Shown: positions 35,357 through 45,018 of the stretch, in pieces
Layout of the letters: every line of letters starts with the position of its first letter
Position numbering within the stretch: the first letter of the stretch is position 1
NCBI GenBank assembly: GCA_017557435.1
Contig: JAFYYR010000011.1
Span: forward strand, 62,001-126,000
Reading direction: 5' to 3'
DNA: 64,000 nucleotides
Origin: Pseudobutyrivibrio sp.
GTDB lineage: Bacteria; Bacillota; Clostridia; Lachnospirales; Lachnospiraceae
Notes under the pieces: generated by a model
Databases searched by the model: none
The model's input: the letters and a program-made list of their open reading frames with translations, nothing else
Told to the model about the DNA's origin: nothing
Translations under genes and position numbers: made by a program

Positions 35357-35866
35357 TTAATTTGGGCTAATGGATACTGGAGGGATAGCCACATCTTTCA
35401 TAAGTTCAAGTGACATGTCTCTAAGAATGTCATCCAAGAAGGCTATCTGCTCTGGAGTGAAATAATCCTGTGCACGCTCCACTACCGTATTCACGTATTT
35501 CTGAGATAAGTTAAAGTAATTAATATATTTGTCAGTAACAACAAGATGGTACTCTCGTCTGTCAGTCTCAGACTGAATCTTTTCAATGTAGCCCTTTTTA
35601 ATAAGGCTGTTAACCTTATAAGCTGCATTAGGTGAAGAAACATTAATAAAATTAGCGAATTCAGCCACGGTAGGATTCTTCAGCGCATAGATGACCTCTA
35701 CACAGAACATCTCAACAGTAGTAAGGGATGTCTCTCTGGAATGAAGATGATTGAACATCTCTTGATAGAAGTGTATTTTAAATTTTGTATACACCTCAGA
35801 TAATGTTTGCTCTAACATTTCTAGTACCTTTTCCTTTGTTAATTTTTTACTCCCTAGAAACATCAT
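35357..35866 (-). CDS. MarR-family regulator, FabT-like
   Basis: 169 residues with a MarR winged helix (PTVAEFANFINVSSPNAAYKVN, then the DRREYHL wing). Its place as the last gene of the fatty acid operon points to FabT-like control of that operon; FabT binds DNA together with acyl-ACP. Two inverted repeats flanking the operon promoter (44959-44977 and 45019-45036) are candidate targets. It starts 8 bases after fabZ. The fabT role is inferred from context. Confidence 0.8.
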   Translation of the reverse strand: MMFLGSKKLTKEKVLEMLEQTLSEVYTKFKIHFYQEMFNHLHSRETSLTTVEMFCVEVIYALKNPTVAEFANFINVSSPNAAYKVNSLIKKGYIEKIQSETDRREYHLVVTDKYINYFNLSQKYVNTVVERAQDYFTPEQIAFLDDILRDMSLELMKDVAIPPVSISPN

Positions 35867-35873
35867 ACCTAAT

Positions 35874-36302
35874 CTACTCTCCTATGGCAAAGGAAATTTC
35901 TGCCTTTGCTGCAATCTGACCATCAACATACGCTACAGCTTCGCCAAATCCAACTGGACCTTTTCTAGATGTAAGCTTGCACTCAAGCTCTAACACATCA
36001 CCAGGCTCAACCTGCTTTTTGAATCTGGCATTTTTGATTCCACCGAAAAAAGCTAATTTACCCTTGTTCTCCTCCTCAGTAAGAAGCGCCACTGCACCTA
36101 CCTGAGCAAGAGCTTCTATAATAAGAACACCTGGCATAACAGGATGTCCTGGGAAATGTCCCAAGAAATGCATCTCATTGGCTGAAACACACTTGATACC
36201 CTTAGCATAATTTCCTGGCTCACAATCCACAATCTTATCTACCAACAAAAAAGGATAGCGATGTGGAAGTATCTCTTGTATTTCTTTATTACTTAACTGC
36301 AT
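35874..36302 (-). CDS. fabZ: 3-hydroxyacyl-ACP dehydratase
   Basis: 142 residues, a hot-dog fold. The catalytic His is in [14 protein letters not shown] and the Glu in IEALAQVGA. There is no FabA-type feature and no fabM gene nearby, so the source of unsaturated chains is not visible here. It is separated from fabF by a 115-base stretch containing a large hairpin. Confidence 0.96.
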   Translation of the reverse strand: MQLSNKEIQEILPHRYPFLLVDKIVDCEPGNYAKGIKCVSANEMHFLGHFPGHPVMPGVLIIEALAQVGAVALLTEEENKGKLAFFGGIKNARFKKQVEPGDVLELECKLTSRKGPVGFGEAVAYVDGQIAAKAEISFAIGE

Positions 36303-36329
36303 ATATACTCCAATCCGGCAGTTACGCTC

Positions 36330-36390
36330 TCAAGCCTAAGATGTTACTTCCGGTGACTACATGTCACCTGCAGTAACACTTAGAGCTTGA
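36330..36390. repeat. Large hairpin between fabF and fabZ
   Basis: An outer stem of about 18 pairs with two bulges (36330-36348 with 36372-36390) carries at its tip a perfect stem GGTGAC/GTCACC (36352-36357 and 36363-36368, loop TACAT). It lacks a T-run in either direction. It is the only long intercistronic gap inside the operon, so it may adjust mRNA stability or fabZ-marR expression. Confidence 0.55.
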
Positions 36391-36417
36391 TATCTACTAC
36401 CTCATATAAATGACTCA

Positions 36418-37650
36418 CTAGATATACTTCTTAAACACGATGGATGCGTTGTGGCCGCCGAATCCAAGTGCATTGGAAAGAGCCACGTTGATGTCAACCT
36501 TGCGGCCTTCGTTTGGAACAATATCCAAATCGCAGTCCTCGTCCTTCTCACGATAATTTATAGTAGCTGGTACAAATCCATCTCTAAGGGCAAGAGTTGT
36601 AATAATGCCCTCAACAGCACCTGCTGCACCAAGCAAATGTCCTGTCATAGACTTTGTTGAGCTAACCATAAGCTTGTATGCATGGTCGCCAAATGCCTTC
36701 TTAATAGCAAGTGTTTCACCTGCATCGTTAAGACTTGTGCTTGTTCCGTGTGCATTGATGTAGTCCACATCTGTCATCTCAAGGCCAGCATCCTTTACTG
36801 CAAGTGCCATACACTTAGCACCGCCCTCTCCCTCTGGATTAGGAGCAGTGATGTGATAAGCATCACAGTTAGTACCGTATCCTACGATTTCAGCGTAAAT
36901 CTTTGCGCCACGTTTCTTAGCATGCTCAAGCTCCTCGATTACGAGAATACCTGCGCCTTCGCCCATTACAAATCCGTGTCTTTCCTTATCAAATGGAATA
37001 GATGCACGATTTGGATCCTCGCTTGTGCAAAGAGCCTTCATTGATTGGAAACCTCCGATAGCAAGAGGAATAACAACTCCCTCAGCGCCACCGCAAACCA
37101 TCACATCTTCATATCCATCTCTGATTCTATGGAAGGAATCACCGATTGCATTGTTTGAGCTGGCACATGCTGTTACAACTGATGTACACATACCCTTGAG
37201 GCCGTACATAATTGCAATCTGGCCTGCAGCCATGTTGCTTATTGACATAGGAATGAAATATGGAGATATCTTGCTATAGCCCTTCTCCTCTCCTTTGCCA
37301 TGCTCAATACAAATAGTCTCAAGTCCACCGATACCTGATGAAACTATACATCCGCATCTGTCAGCATTTTCCTTTTCCATATCAAGTCCTGAATCTGCAA
37401 GAGCTTCCTTAGCTGCAGCGCAAGCGTACTGTGTGTACACATCCATACGTCTTGCTTCCTTAGGACCGATAACTTCTGAGGCATCAAAATTCTTTACCTC
37501 ACCTGCCAATTTAACCTTTAAATCAGCTGTATCAAAATGTGTAATAGGACCAATTCCGCATTTTCCCTGCTTTACAGCGTCCCATGTTTCTTTCACGCTG
37601 TTTGCCAAAGGATTGACTGTTCCCATGCCAGTAATTACTACTCTTCTCAT
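36418..37650 (-). CDS. fabF: Beta-ketoacyl-ACP synthase II
   Basis: 410 residues. The Cys-His-His triad lies in VVTACASSNNAIG, NAHGTSTSLND and KSMTGHLLGAAG. It elongates acyl chains with malonyl-ACP. Its start overlaps the fabG stop (TAATG). Confidence 0.97.
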   Translation of the reverse strand: MRRVVITGMGTVNPLANSVKETWDAVKQGKCGIGPITHFDTADLKVKLAGEVKNFDASEVIGPKEARRMDVYTQYACAAAKEALADSGLDMEKENADRCGCIVSSGIGGLETICIEHGKGEEKGYSKISPYFIPMSISNMAAGQIAIMYGLKGMCTSVVTACASSNNAIGDSFHRIRDGYEDVMVCGGAEGVVIPLAIGGFQSMKALCTSEDPNRASIPFDKERHGFVMGEGAGILVIEELEHAKKRGAKIYAEIVGYGTNCDAYHITAPNPEGEGGAKCMALAVKDAGLEMTDVDYINAHGTSTSLNDAGETLAIKKAFGDHAYKLMVSSTKSMTGHLLGAAGAVEGIITTLALRDGFVPATINYREKDEDCDLDIVPNEGRKVDINVALSNALGFGGHNASIVFKKYI

Positions 37651-38375
37651 TACATACCTCCAGTTACTTCGATGACTTGACCTGTGACGTAAGCTGCCTT
37701 TTCAGAAGCTAAGAATTCAACTACAGAAGCTACGTCCTCTGGTGTTCCAAATCTGCCAAGAGGAATCTGCTTAAGATAAGCTTCCTTTACTTCCTCTGGA
37801 AGACTGTCTGTCATTGCTGTTTGAATAAATCCAGGTGCTACCGCATTTACGGTAATACCCTTTGAGCCATATTCCTTAGCAACTGATTTTGTAAATCCAA
37901 TCAAGCCTGCTTTGCTGGCTGAATAGTTTGCCTGGCCCGCATTTCCTGTTACTCCTACAATAGAAGTAATGTTGATGATACTTCCCTTTTTTGCTCTAAG
38001 CATATCTTTGATAGCTGCCTTTGTGCAAAGGAAAGCACCCTTTAAATTAATATCAACAACCTTTTCAAAATCCTCTTCGGTCATTCGAAGAAGAAGGCCG
38101 TCTTTTGTTATTCCTGCATTGTTTACAAGTACATCCACAGGACCAAGTAGACTTTTTACCTCAGAAAACATATTTGCAACATCCTCAGAGTTGCTAACAT
38201 CAGCCTTAACATATATTGCCTGAACACCATACTTCTTACATAGAGAAATGGTCTCCTGAGCAGCTGATTCATTTCCTGAATAACAAATCGCTATATCGTA
38301 ACCTGCCTTTGCCATAGTCTCAGCAATCACTCTGCCGATTCCACGGCTTGCGCCAGTTATAAGTGCTACACTCAT
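37650..38375 (-). CDS. fabG: 3-oxoacyl-ACP reductase
   Basis: 241 residues of the short-chain dehydrogenase family: GASRGIG for NADPH, the NNAG motif, catalytic Ser in ITSIVGV and YSASKAG. The C-terminal VTGQVIEVTGGM matches FabG. It overlaps fabD by 4 bases (ATGA). Confidence 0.96.
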   Translation of the reverse strand: MSVALITGASRGIGRVIAETMAKAGYDIAICYSGNESAAQETISLCKKYGVQAIYVKADVSNSEDVANMFSEVKSLLGPVDVLVNNAGITKDGLLLRMTEEDFEKVVDINLKGAFLCTKAAIKDMLRAKKGSIINITSIVGVTGNAGQANYSASKAGLIGFTKSVAKEYGSKGITVNAVAPGFIQTAMTDSLPEEVKEAYLKQIPLGRFGTPEDVASVVEFLASEKAAYVTGQVIEVTGGM

Positions 38376-39328
38376 GCTCCAAGCTCCTTTACTGTTGCCT
38401 CAAAGTCCTCAACTGTATCAATTGAATAAACCTTTACATCATCTACTGTCTTTGCAATAAATTTACTTATTGCCTTGCCTGGTCCAATCTCAATGATTGT
38501 GTCCACGCCTTCATCTACCATATATCTGATGGAATCCTCCAGATAAACTGAAGTCTGTACCTGCTTTTCGAGAAGTGCTGGAATTGTCTCATCCTGCTTT
38601 CTTTCACGACCAAGGCAATTGAAAATTACCTTTGATTTCTCTTCCTTAAAATCAACATTCTTAAACTCTTCCTTAAGCTTATCCCCGGCTGGCTTCATAA
38701 GCTTAGTATGGAAAGGACCGCTGACCTTAAGTGGAAGAATTCTCTTGGCTCCTGCTTCCTTTAAATAAGCGCTAGCCTTATCAACTGCCATTGCATCACC
38801 AGAAATAACAATCTGACCTGGGCAGTTAAAGTTTGCAGCCTGAACAGTAAGCTCACCTTTAAGCTCCTCATTCACTCTCTCACATGCATCCAAAACAGTC
38901 TGCCTCTCAGCACCAAGTACAGCTGCCATCTTTACCTCAAGTCCTTCAGATGCCTCTGTCATGTAAAGTCCACGCTTTGCAATAAGATTTAAAACCTGCT
39001 CTTCATCAATTGCATTTGACTCATAAAGTGCTGAATATTCTCCAAGGCTAAGACCTAGTGTGTAGTCAGCCTTGATGCCTCTCTCATGTAAAAGCTTTGT
39101 TACGCCAATGGCAAAAGCTACCATAGCAGGCTGAGTATATCTTGTCTGTGACAACTTCTCCTCAGGTCCGTTAAAAGAAAGATCTGCTACATCCATATCT
39201 GTTACAGTCTTCACTGTAGCTGTAGCATTATCAATTGTCTCCTTAAAAAGGTCGTACTTCTCGTAAAAATCCTGACCCATTCCCACTTTCTGAGAACCCT
39301 GGCCAGCGTACACAATTCCTAGTTTCAT
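38372..39328 (-). CDS. fabD: Malonyl-CoA:ACP transacylase
   Basis: 318 residues. The catalytic Ser is in GLSLGEYSAL, the His in GPFHTKLM, and the N-terminal YAGQGSQKVGMG is a family mark. It loads malonate onto ACP for FabH and FabF. Confidence 0.96.
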   Translation of the reverse strand: MKLGIVYAGQGSQKVGMGQDFYEKYDLFKETIDNATATVKTVTDMDVADLSFNGPEEKLSQTRYTQPAMVAFAIGVTKLLHERGIKADYTLGLSLGEYSALYESNAIDEEQVLNLIAKRGLYMTEASEGLEVKMAAVLGAERQTVLDACERVNEELKGELTVQAANFNCPGQIVISGDAMAVDKASAYLKEAGAKRILPLKVSGPFHTKLMKPAGDKLKEEFKNVDFKEEKSKVIFNCLGRERKQDETIPALLEKQVQTSVYLEDSIRYMVDEGVDTIIEIGPGKAISKFIAKTVDDVKVYSIDTVEDFEATVKELGA

Positions 39329-39352
39329 CTCAACTCCATCCTCATCTAAATC

Positions 39353-40288
39353 TTATATTGCAATAGAATTTGCATTTGCTAAGCAATCCTTTGCACCTAC
39401 ATATATATCATCCAAGATATCTGCCACTGGACGAATAGCCTTAAGCTGACCACATACCTGTCCTGCCATAACAGAACCTCTAATCATGTCGCCATCAATA
39501 ACTGCACGTCTAAGACCGCCAAGTGTAATCTGCTCAAGCTTGTCTCTATCTGCACCCTCAGCCTCAAGCTTAAGATACTCACGAGCCATCTCGTTTTTAA
39601 TAATTCGAACTGGAGCTCCCTGGCTTCTTCCTGTAACAGTTGTTGCGTTGTCCTTTGACTTAATAAGTGTCTGCTTATAATTGTCATGGATTGGACACTC
39701 CTCAGAAACTAAAAGACATGTTCCAATCTGAACACCACATGCGCCAAGCATTAATGCTGCTGCCATCTGCTCGCCGCTTGCGATACCACCTGCTGCAATA
39801 ACAGGTACATCAACTGCTGCTACCACCTGTGGAAGCAATGTCAATGTTGTCATATCACCTACATGACCGCCAGACTCACCGCCCTCTGCGATTACAGCGT
39901 CAGCGCCTGAACGAACCATCACCTTTGCCAAGGCAACAGATGCAACTACTGGGAACACCTTTGCTCCCATTTCCTTCCAGCCCTTCATATACTTACCTGG
40001 GTTACCGGCACCAGTTGTAATAAACTGAACCTTTTCCTCAATAAGCATGTTAGCAATATTGTCCACATCAGGGTTCATAAGCATAAGATTTACACCAAAT
40101 GGCTTGTCTGTCTTGCTCTTGCAAATTCTAATCTGCTCTCTGAGCTGCTCAGCATTCATGCCACCACTTGCAACTAGACCAAGTCCACCTGCATTTGAAA
40201 CTGCAGCTGCAAATTCTCCTGTTGCAATATTTGCCATGCCACCCTGAATTATTGGATACTTTGTACCTGTTAAATCAACTAAATTCAT
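39353..40288 (-). CDS. fabK: Enoyl-ACP reductase II (FMN)
   Basis: 311 residues of the nitronate monooxygenase/FabK TIM-barrel family: QGGMANI, GVNLMLMNPD, AEGGESGGHVG and AAGGIASG bind FMN. FabK replaces the SDR-type FabI in many Firmicutes; no fabI is present here, and its place between fabH and fabD is the standard FabK location. Confidence 0.94.
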   Translation of the reverse strand: MNLVDLTGTKYPIIQGGMANIATGEFAAAVSNAGGLGLVASGGMNAEQLREQIRICKSKTDKPFGVNLMLMNPDVDNIANMLIEEKVQFITTGAGNPGKYMKGWKEMGAKVFPVVASVALAKVMVRSGADAVIAEGGESGGHVGDMTTLTLLPQVVAAVDVPVIAAGGIASGEQMAAALMLGACGVQIGTCLLVSEECPIHDNYKQTLIKSKDNATTVTGRSQGAPVRIIKNEMAREYLKLEAEGADRDKLEQITLGGLRRAVIDGDMIRGSVMAGQVCGQLKAIRPVADILDDIYVGAKDCLANANSIAI

Positions 40289-40292
40289 AATT

Positions 40293-41222
40293 CTACATCT
40301 CCATTACTACGGCACCCCAAGTTCTTCCGGCACCGAAAGCGCATAAAAGAACCTTTTCGCCAGGCTTAATTTCACCTCTTTGCATAGCCTCGTCAAATGC
40401 TAGTCCCACGCTGGCTGCTGAAGTATTTCCGTATTTCTCAATATTTACAACAAATTTCTCCATTGGCTGCTTTACCTTTTTAGCAATGGACTCGATGATT
40501 CTAAGATTTGCCTGATGAAGGACAAAATGGTCGATTTCATCATAGGTAAGACCTGCTTTTTCAACAGCCTCTGCTATTACCTTTGGTACTGTGGCAACGG
40601 CAAATTTGTATGTACCCTGACCATCCATGTGGATGAGTCCGTTTGGCGACTTGATGTGAATCATTTCCTCATCACCATCGACACCAATTACTGATGAATA
40701 CATTCCATCTGTTGGAACAACAACGGCTGCTGCCGCTCCATCACCGAATAATACGCAAGTGCTTCTATCTGTCATATCCATTTTCTTAGACAAAACTTCT
40801 GCACCAATCAAAAGGCCTGCCTTGCATCCTCTTGACATTAAAACCCCACGCATTGTTTCCAAACCAAATATAAAACCTGAACAGCCTGCGCTTAAGTCGA
40901 ATGCAATTATGTCATTTGGCAATCCAAGTCTTCCCTGAATAAGGCAAGCAGTAGAAGGAGAAAAATAATCCGAAGATACGGTACAGACAATTACCGCTCC
41001 AATATCTGAAGGCTTAAGGCCTGAACGCTCTAATGCGATTCGTGCTGCCTTTTCTGCAAGCCCTGTGTGATTCTCCTCTTCAGTAACATAATGTCTTAAA
41101 GACATACCAGTTCTTTGCTTTATCCATTCATCGCTAGTTTCCACGATCTGTGCCAAATCATCATTTGACACTACCTTGCTTGGAGCTGTAGCTCCTGTGG
41201 ATATAATCTTTATTCCTGTCAT
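40293..41222 (-). CDS. fabH: Beta-ketoacyl-ACP synthase III
   Basis: 309 residues. The catalytic Cys is in DLSAGCSGFIFG, the His in LHQANLRI and the Asn in KYGNTSAAS. It starts fatty acid chains from acyl-CoA. Its ATG follows the accA stop directly. Confidence 0.97.
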   Translation of the reverse strand: MTGIKIISTGATAPSKVVSNDDLAQIVETSDEWIKQRTGMSLRHYVTEEENHTGLAEKAARIALERSGLKPSDIGAVIVCTVSSDYFSPSTACLIQGRLGLPNDIIAFDLSAGCSGFIFGLETMRGVLMSRGCKAGLLIGAEVLSKKMDMTDRSTCVLFGDGAAAAVVVPTDGMYSSVIGVDGDEEMIHIKSPNGLIHMDGQGTYKFAVATVPKVIAEAVEKAGLTYDEIDHFVLHQANLRIIESIAKKVKQPMEKFVVNIEKYGNTSAASVGLAFDEAMQRGEIKPGEKVLLCAFGAGRTWGAVVMEM

Positions 41223-42074
41223 TTATACGTTTCCCATTCTTGCCTTAGATTTTGTTTCAATAAATCTGGCATCTATATTTCTGAATTTTTCAAAACGATC
41301 TGCTGCAATTTCCTCTTTTGAAAAGCCCTCAAGCTCCTTTAAGGCTGCAGTAATCTGCTTATCGATACGAGCGTAAAGTCTGCTGTGGGCATCTGAAATC
41401 TCCTGGCCCTCTACTACAGCAAGCTTGCTACCTCTCTCAGAAATAATTCCATCAATAACTCCAAATTCCAAAAGATCATGTGCAGTGAGCTTCATCACCT
41501 CTGCTGCTTCGTCTCTTTTTTCGCTGTCATGCCATAGAATTGATGCAAATCCCTCTGGTGAAAGCACTGAGTAAATTGCATTCTCAAGCATGTAAACTTT
41601 ATTTGCTACTGCTATTCCTAGAGCGCCGCCGCTGCTGCCCTCTCCAGTAACAATGGAAATCACTGGCACCTTCAAAGTGCTCATCTCCGCTAAATTTGCG
41701 GCAATTGCCTGGGACTGACCATACATCTCAGCCTCAAGTCCAGGATATGCTCCCGGTGTATCTACAAAAGTAATAATTGGACGATTGAATTTTTCCGCCT
41801 GACGCATAATTCTCATGGCCTTGCGATATCCTTCAGGACCTGGCATACCAAAATTGCATGCCACATTTTCTTCAACCGTCTTTCCCTTACGGTGTCCTAA
41901 AACTGTTACAGGCTTTCCATGAAAAAGTGCGATGCCGCCGTAAATGCTACCATCTTCCTTTCCAAGGAAATCACCTTTTTGCTCAAAGAAATCCGTAAAT
42001 ACGTTTTCAATATAATCTGTAATCTTAGGTCTATCCTTATCTCTAGCATTAAGAACTCTATCTATCGCTTTCAT
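41223..42074 (-). CDS. accA: Acetyl-CoA carboxylase carboxyltransferase alpha subunit
   Basis: 283 residues. The oxyanion-forming segments GAYPGLEAEMYGQS and GEGSSGGALGIA are intact, as is the C-terminal SPEGFASILW. It pairs with AccD to transfer CO2 from biotin to acetyl-CoA. Confidence 0.96.
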   Translation of the reverse strand: MKAIDRVLNARDKDRPKITDYIENVFTDFFEQKGDFLGKEDGSIYGGIALFHGKPVTVLGHRKGKTVEENVACNFGMPGPEGYRKAMRIMRQAEKFNRPIITFVDTPGAYPGLEAEMYGQSQAIAANLAEMSTLKVPVISIVTGEGSSGGALGIAVANKVYMLENAIYSVLSPEGFASILWHDSEKRDEAAEVMKLTAHDLLEFGVIDGIISERGSKLAVVEGQEISDAHSRLYARIDKQITAALKELEGFSKEEIAADRFEKFRNIDARFIETKSKARMGNV

Positions 42075-42083
42075 AAAGACCTC

Positions 42084-42857
42084 CTATTTGCTATGAAGCA
42101 TTAAAATTTGAGTCAAAACTTCTTTCATATTTTCTCTGTGAACTATCTTGTCCACAAATCCATGTTCCTCCAAAAATTCTGCTCTTTGGAATCCCTCAGG
42201 AAGCTTTTGACCAATTGTCTGCTCTATTACTCTAGGGCCTGCGAAGCCAATAAGGGCTCCCGGCTCAGCCAGTGTAATATCCCCTAACGTTGCAAAGCTG
42301 GCAGATACACCTCCAGTTGTTGGATGAGTAAGAACTGTAATGTAAAGTCCTCCTTCGTCCTTGAACTTTTGGATAACTGCACTTGTTTTTGCCATCTGCA
42401 TCAGACTTAAAATTCCCTCCTGCATTCTAGCACCGCCGCTGGCTGTGAATATCACAAGAGGAATATTTTTCCTACCAGCATACTCCGCTGTCTGGCAGAC
42501 AATCTCACCTAGCTCTACACCCATTGATGCCATCATGAATTTTTTATTCATAACAGCAAGAGCTACATCATATCCGCCAATTTTGCAGGCCCCTGCCACA
42601 ATAGCATCGTGGGAACCAGTTTCTTGTCTAAGCTCCTCTTTCTTCTTAACATAACCCTCAAATTCAAGTGGATTAGTCTCATCGAAGTCAAAGCCAAATT
42701 CCTTGAAACTGTCCTTGTCTGTCACATCATTTATTCTGTCCCAGACACTGTACTCTGCCACAGGCTTGATTGCTGGCTCTAATAGTTCAGTAGGATTCTG
42801 ACGCAAATCCTTGTATCTATTAAATTTGTCTTTTCTCTGATCAACTACACTATTCAT
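42084..42857 (-). CDS. accD: Acetyl-CoA carboxylase carboxyltransferase beta subunit, no zinc ribbon
   Basis: 257 residues with the crotonase-like carboxyltransferase core (FTASGGARMQEGILSLMQMAK and HPTTGGVSASFATLGD). Bacterial AccD proteins normally have an N-terminal four-Cys zinc ribbon. Here the region before the core (residues 1-50) has no Cys pairs at all, which also explains the short length (family usually 280-305). The ATG at 42857 overlaps the accC stop by 8 bases. A GTG three codons upstream is possible. Confidence 0.93.
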   Translation of the reverse strand: MNSVVDQRKDKFNRYKDLRQNPTELLEPAIKPVAEYSVWDRINDVTDKDSFKEFGFDFDETNPLEFEGYVKKKEELRQETGSHDAIVAGACKIGGYDVALAVMNKKFMMASMGVELGEIVCQTAEYAGRKNIPLVIFTASGGARMQEGILSLMQMAKTSAVIQKFKDEGGLYITVLTHPTTGGVSASFATLGDITLAEPGALIGFAGPRVIEQTIGQKLPEGFQRAEFLEEHGFVDKIVHRENMKEVLTQILMLHSK

Positions 42858-44232
42858 CTGTTTCACTCACCGCTTTATCCCAAGATAATATTTCATCTGC
42901 ATGATTCTCTATAAAGCTGACGTTATAATTACCCTTTACAAAATCGGGATGATGCAAAAGCAAATAATCAAAATCTCCGTTTGTTGTAATACCCTCTGTA
43001 ACAAGCTCTAGTAGAGCTCGTCTCATTCTCCTGATTGCCTCCAAACGTGTTGGTGCGTGGACAATGATTTTTGCCATCATAGAATCATAAAATGGACTTG
43101 TTTCATATCCGTTGTAGAGAAGAGTGTCCACTCTCACTCCAGGGCCTCCTGGAACATTTAAGAATGTAATCTTTCCTGTATTTGCCATGAATCCCTTTGA
43201 AGGGTCCTCTGCATTGATTCTGCATTCCATGGCATGTCCATTTAGCTTTACATCCTTTTGCTTAATCTTAAGAGGTTCATGGAAAGCTATCCTAATCTGT
43301 TGCTTTATAAGGTCAATTCCTGTAACAGCCTCTGTAACACCATGCTCTACCTGAATACGGGTGTTCATTTCGATGAAATAATAATGGTCTTTTTCGTCAA
43401 GTACGAATTCAACTGTACCTGCATTAGTATAGCCTGCGGCCTTGGCTGCTGTAACAGCTGCCTTACCCATGGCCTTTCTAAGATCCTCATTAATATACAT
43501 ACATGGACTTTCCTCAATCAGCTTCTGGTTCTTACGCTGAATTGAGCAGTCGCGCTCCCCCAGATGAATCACATTGCCATGTTCATCTGCTAAAATCTGA
43601 AACTCAATGTGTCTTGGATTTAAAATCAGCTTTTCCACATACATCTCGTCGTCGTTAAAGCAGGCTCTAGTTTCAGCTTTTGCCTCTTCGTAAAGCTTCT
43701 TTAGATCCTCTGGCTGATACACACGGCGCATTCCGCGTCCACCACCGCCAGCACTTGCTTTAATCAACACTGGATAGCCAATCTTCTTTGCAATTTTCTC
43801 CAGCTTTTTGAAATCCTCAACCGGTCCATCTGAGCCTGGTACAACAGGAACTCCTGCCTTCATCATCATCTTTCTAGCAGTAGCTTTGTTGCCCAAAGCA
43901 TCCATTGCATCAGCAGTTGGTCCAATAAAAGTGATTCCAGCTTCTTCACATTTTCTAACAAAATCAGAGTTCTCGGAAAGGAATCCGAATCCCGGATGAA
44001 GTGCATCACAGCCAGTTACCTGTGCTGCTGTGATAATTGCATCCATATTTAAATAGCTATCTGCCGCTCTGGCTGGTCCTATGCAAATGCTTTTTGTAGC
44101 CAGCTTCACATGAAGTGATTCCTTATCCGCTGTGGAATAAATAGCTACGGATTCAATATTCATTTCCATGCAGGCTCTGATTATACGTACTGCAATCTCT
44201 CCACGATTAGCAATTAAAATTCTCTTAAACAT
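42850..44232 (-). CDS. accC: Biotin carboxylase
   Basis: 460 residues. The ATP-grasp domain has the Gly-rich loop KASAGGGGRGMR, the MNTRIQVEHGVTE catalytic segment and the C-terminal biotin carboxylase domain. It carboxylates the biotin on AccB. It is coupled to accB (2-base gap) and accD (overlap). Confidence 0.97.
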   Translation of the reverse strand: MFKRILIANRGEIAVRIIRACMEMNIESVAIYSTADKESLHVKLATKSICIGPARAADSYLNMDAIITAAQVTGCDALHPGFGFLSENSDFVRKCEEAGITFIGPTADAMDALGNKATARKMMMKAGVPVVPGSDGPVEDFKKLEKIAKKIGYPVLIKASAGGGGRGMRRVYQPEDLKKLYEEAKAETRACFNDDEMYVEKLILNPRHIEFQILADEHGNVIHLGERDCSIQRKNQKLIEESPCMYINEDLRKAMGKAAVTAAKAAGYTNAGTVEFVLDEKDHYYFIEMNTRIQVEHGVTEAVTGIDLIKQQIRIAFHEPLKIKQKDVKLNGHAMECRINAEDPSKGFMANTGKITFLNVPGGPGVRVDTLLYNGYETSPFYDSMMAKIIVHAPTRLEAIRRMRRALLELVTEGITTNGDFDYLLLHHPDFVKGNYNVSFIENHADEILSWDKAVSETDE

Positions 44233-44234
44233 AA

Positions 44235-44678
44235 CTAATCTCCTATGAGAAATAACTGTTCTTCAAAGCCAACAACATCCTGATTTTTTACATATATTTC
44301 TTTTATGACGCCATCTTTTGGTGCTGTAATTTCACTCATCATCTTCATGGCCTCAATTAAGCAAAGGACTTGTCCTGCCTTTACCTTATCCCCAACCTGT
44401 ACATAAGGCTTTTCCTCTGGGGATGGGGCAGAATAAAAAACTCCAACTAGTGGAGCTTTTACTACTTCTCCCTCTACTTTTTCTTCTTTTGAAACCTGAG
44501 GTGCCTCCACGGCTACCTGAACTGGCGACTGTTGAGCTACTGTAACTGGCGCCGCCTGAACTTTTACTTCTGAAGGCTTTTTAAGCTTAAGCTTGAATCC
44601 CTGGTCCTCAATCTCAAAAAAGGAACTGCCGCTTGCATCAAAAGCCTCCATTAGCTCCTTGATTTCTTTTAATTCCAT
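44235..44678 (-). CDS. accB: Biotin carboxyl carrier protein
   Basis: 147 residues: a short N-terminal helix region, a Val/Pro/Gln-rich linker (about 38-72), and a biotinyl domain with the biotin lysine in IEAMKMM. It is 2 bases after acpP. Confidence 0.96.
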   Translation of the reverse strand: MELKEIKELMEAFDASGSSFFEIEDQGFKLKLKKPSEVKVQAAPVTVAQQSPVQVAVEAPQVSKEEKVEGEVVKAPLVGVFYSAPSPEEKPYVQVGDKVKAGQVLCLIEAMKMMSEITAPKDGVIKEIYVKNQDVVGFEEQLFLIGD

Positions 44679-44680
44679 AA

Positions 44681-44905
44681 TTACTTGTGTGCCTCAAGAT
44701 AGTTAACAATATCTGCTACAGTCTTAATCTCTGCCATAGCGTCCTCATCGATTGTGATACCTGTCTTCTCCTCAACGGCAAGAGAAAGCTCTACAGCGTC
44801 AAGTGAATCAGCGCCAAGGTCCTCAAAAAGATTTGCCTCCATTGTTACCTTGTCAGCTGCACAGCTAAGAGTGTCAATGATTACTTCCTTTACTACTTCA
44901 AACAT
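44681..44905 (-). CDS. acpP: Acyl carrier protein
   Basis: 74 residues, an acidic four-helix protein with the phosphopantetheine serine in DLGADSLDAVEL. It is the first gene of the 12-gene operon, right after the regulated promoter. Confidence 0.96.
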   Translation of the reverse strand: MFEVVKEVIIDTLSCAADKVTMEANLFEDLGADSLDAVELSLAVEEKTGITIDEDAMAEIKTVADIVNYLEAHK

Positions 44906-44958
44906 ACTTTTCTCCTTTTCTTGTGGAATACTTAATATTTTTTAGTTAAAAATAATTT

Positions 44959-44977
44959 AGTTAAAAATTCTTTAACT
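44959..44977. promoter_or_regulatory. Operator-like dyad 1 at the fatty acid operon promoter
   Basis: AGTTAAA (44959-44965) mirrors TTTAACT (44971-44977). It lies just past the -10, around the transcription start. A third half-site AGTTAAA is at 44944-44950. This is the expected shape of a MarR/FabT target. Confidence 0.6.
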
Positions 44978-44983
44978 ATTGTT

Positions 44984-45011
44984 ATGATACCCAACTTTAA
45001 ATTCATGTCAA
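44984..45011 (-). promoter_or_regulatory. Promoter of the fatty acid operon
   Basis: On the minus strand TTGACA (45011-45006) and TATCAT (44989-44984) are 16 bases apart. The promoter sits between two matching dyads and drives acpP through marR. Confidence 0.6.
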
Positions 45012-45018
45012 GGTTTTT

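Noticed and set aside
36451..37675. Plus-strand frames across fabF
   Set aside because: They mirror the coding pattern of fabF and lack start signals.
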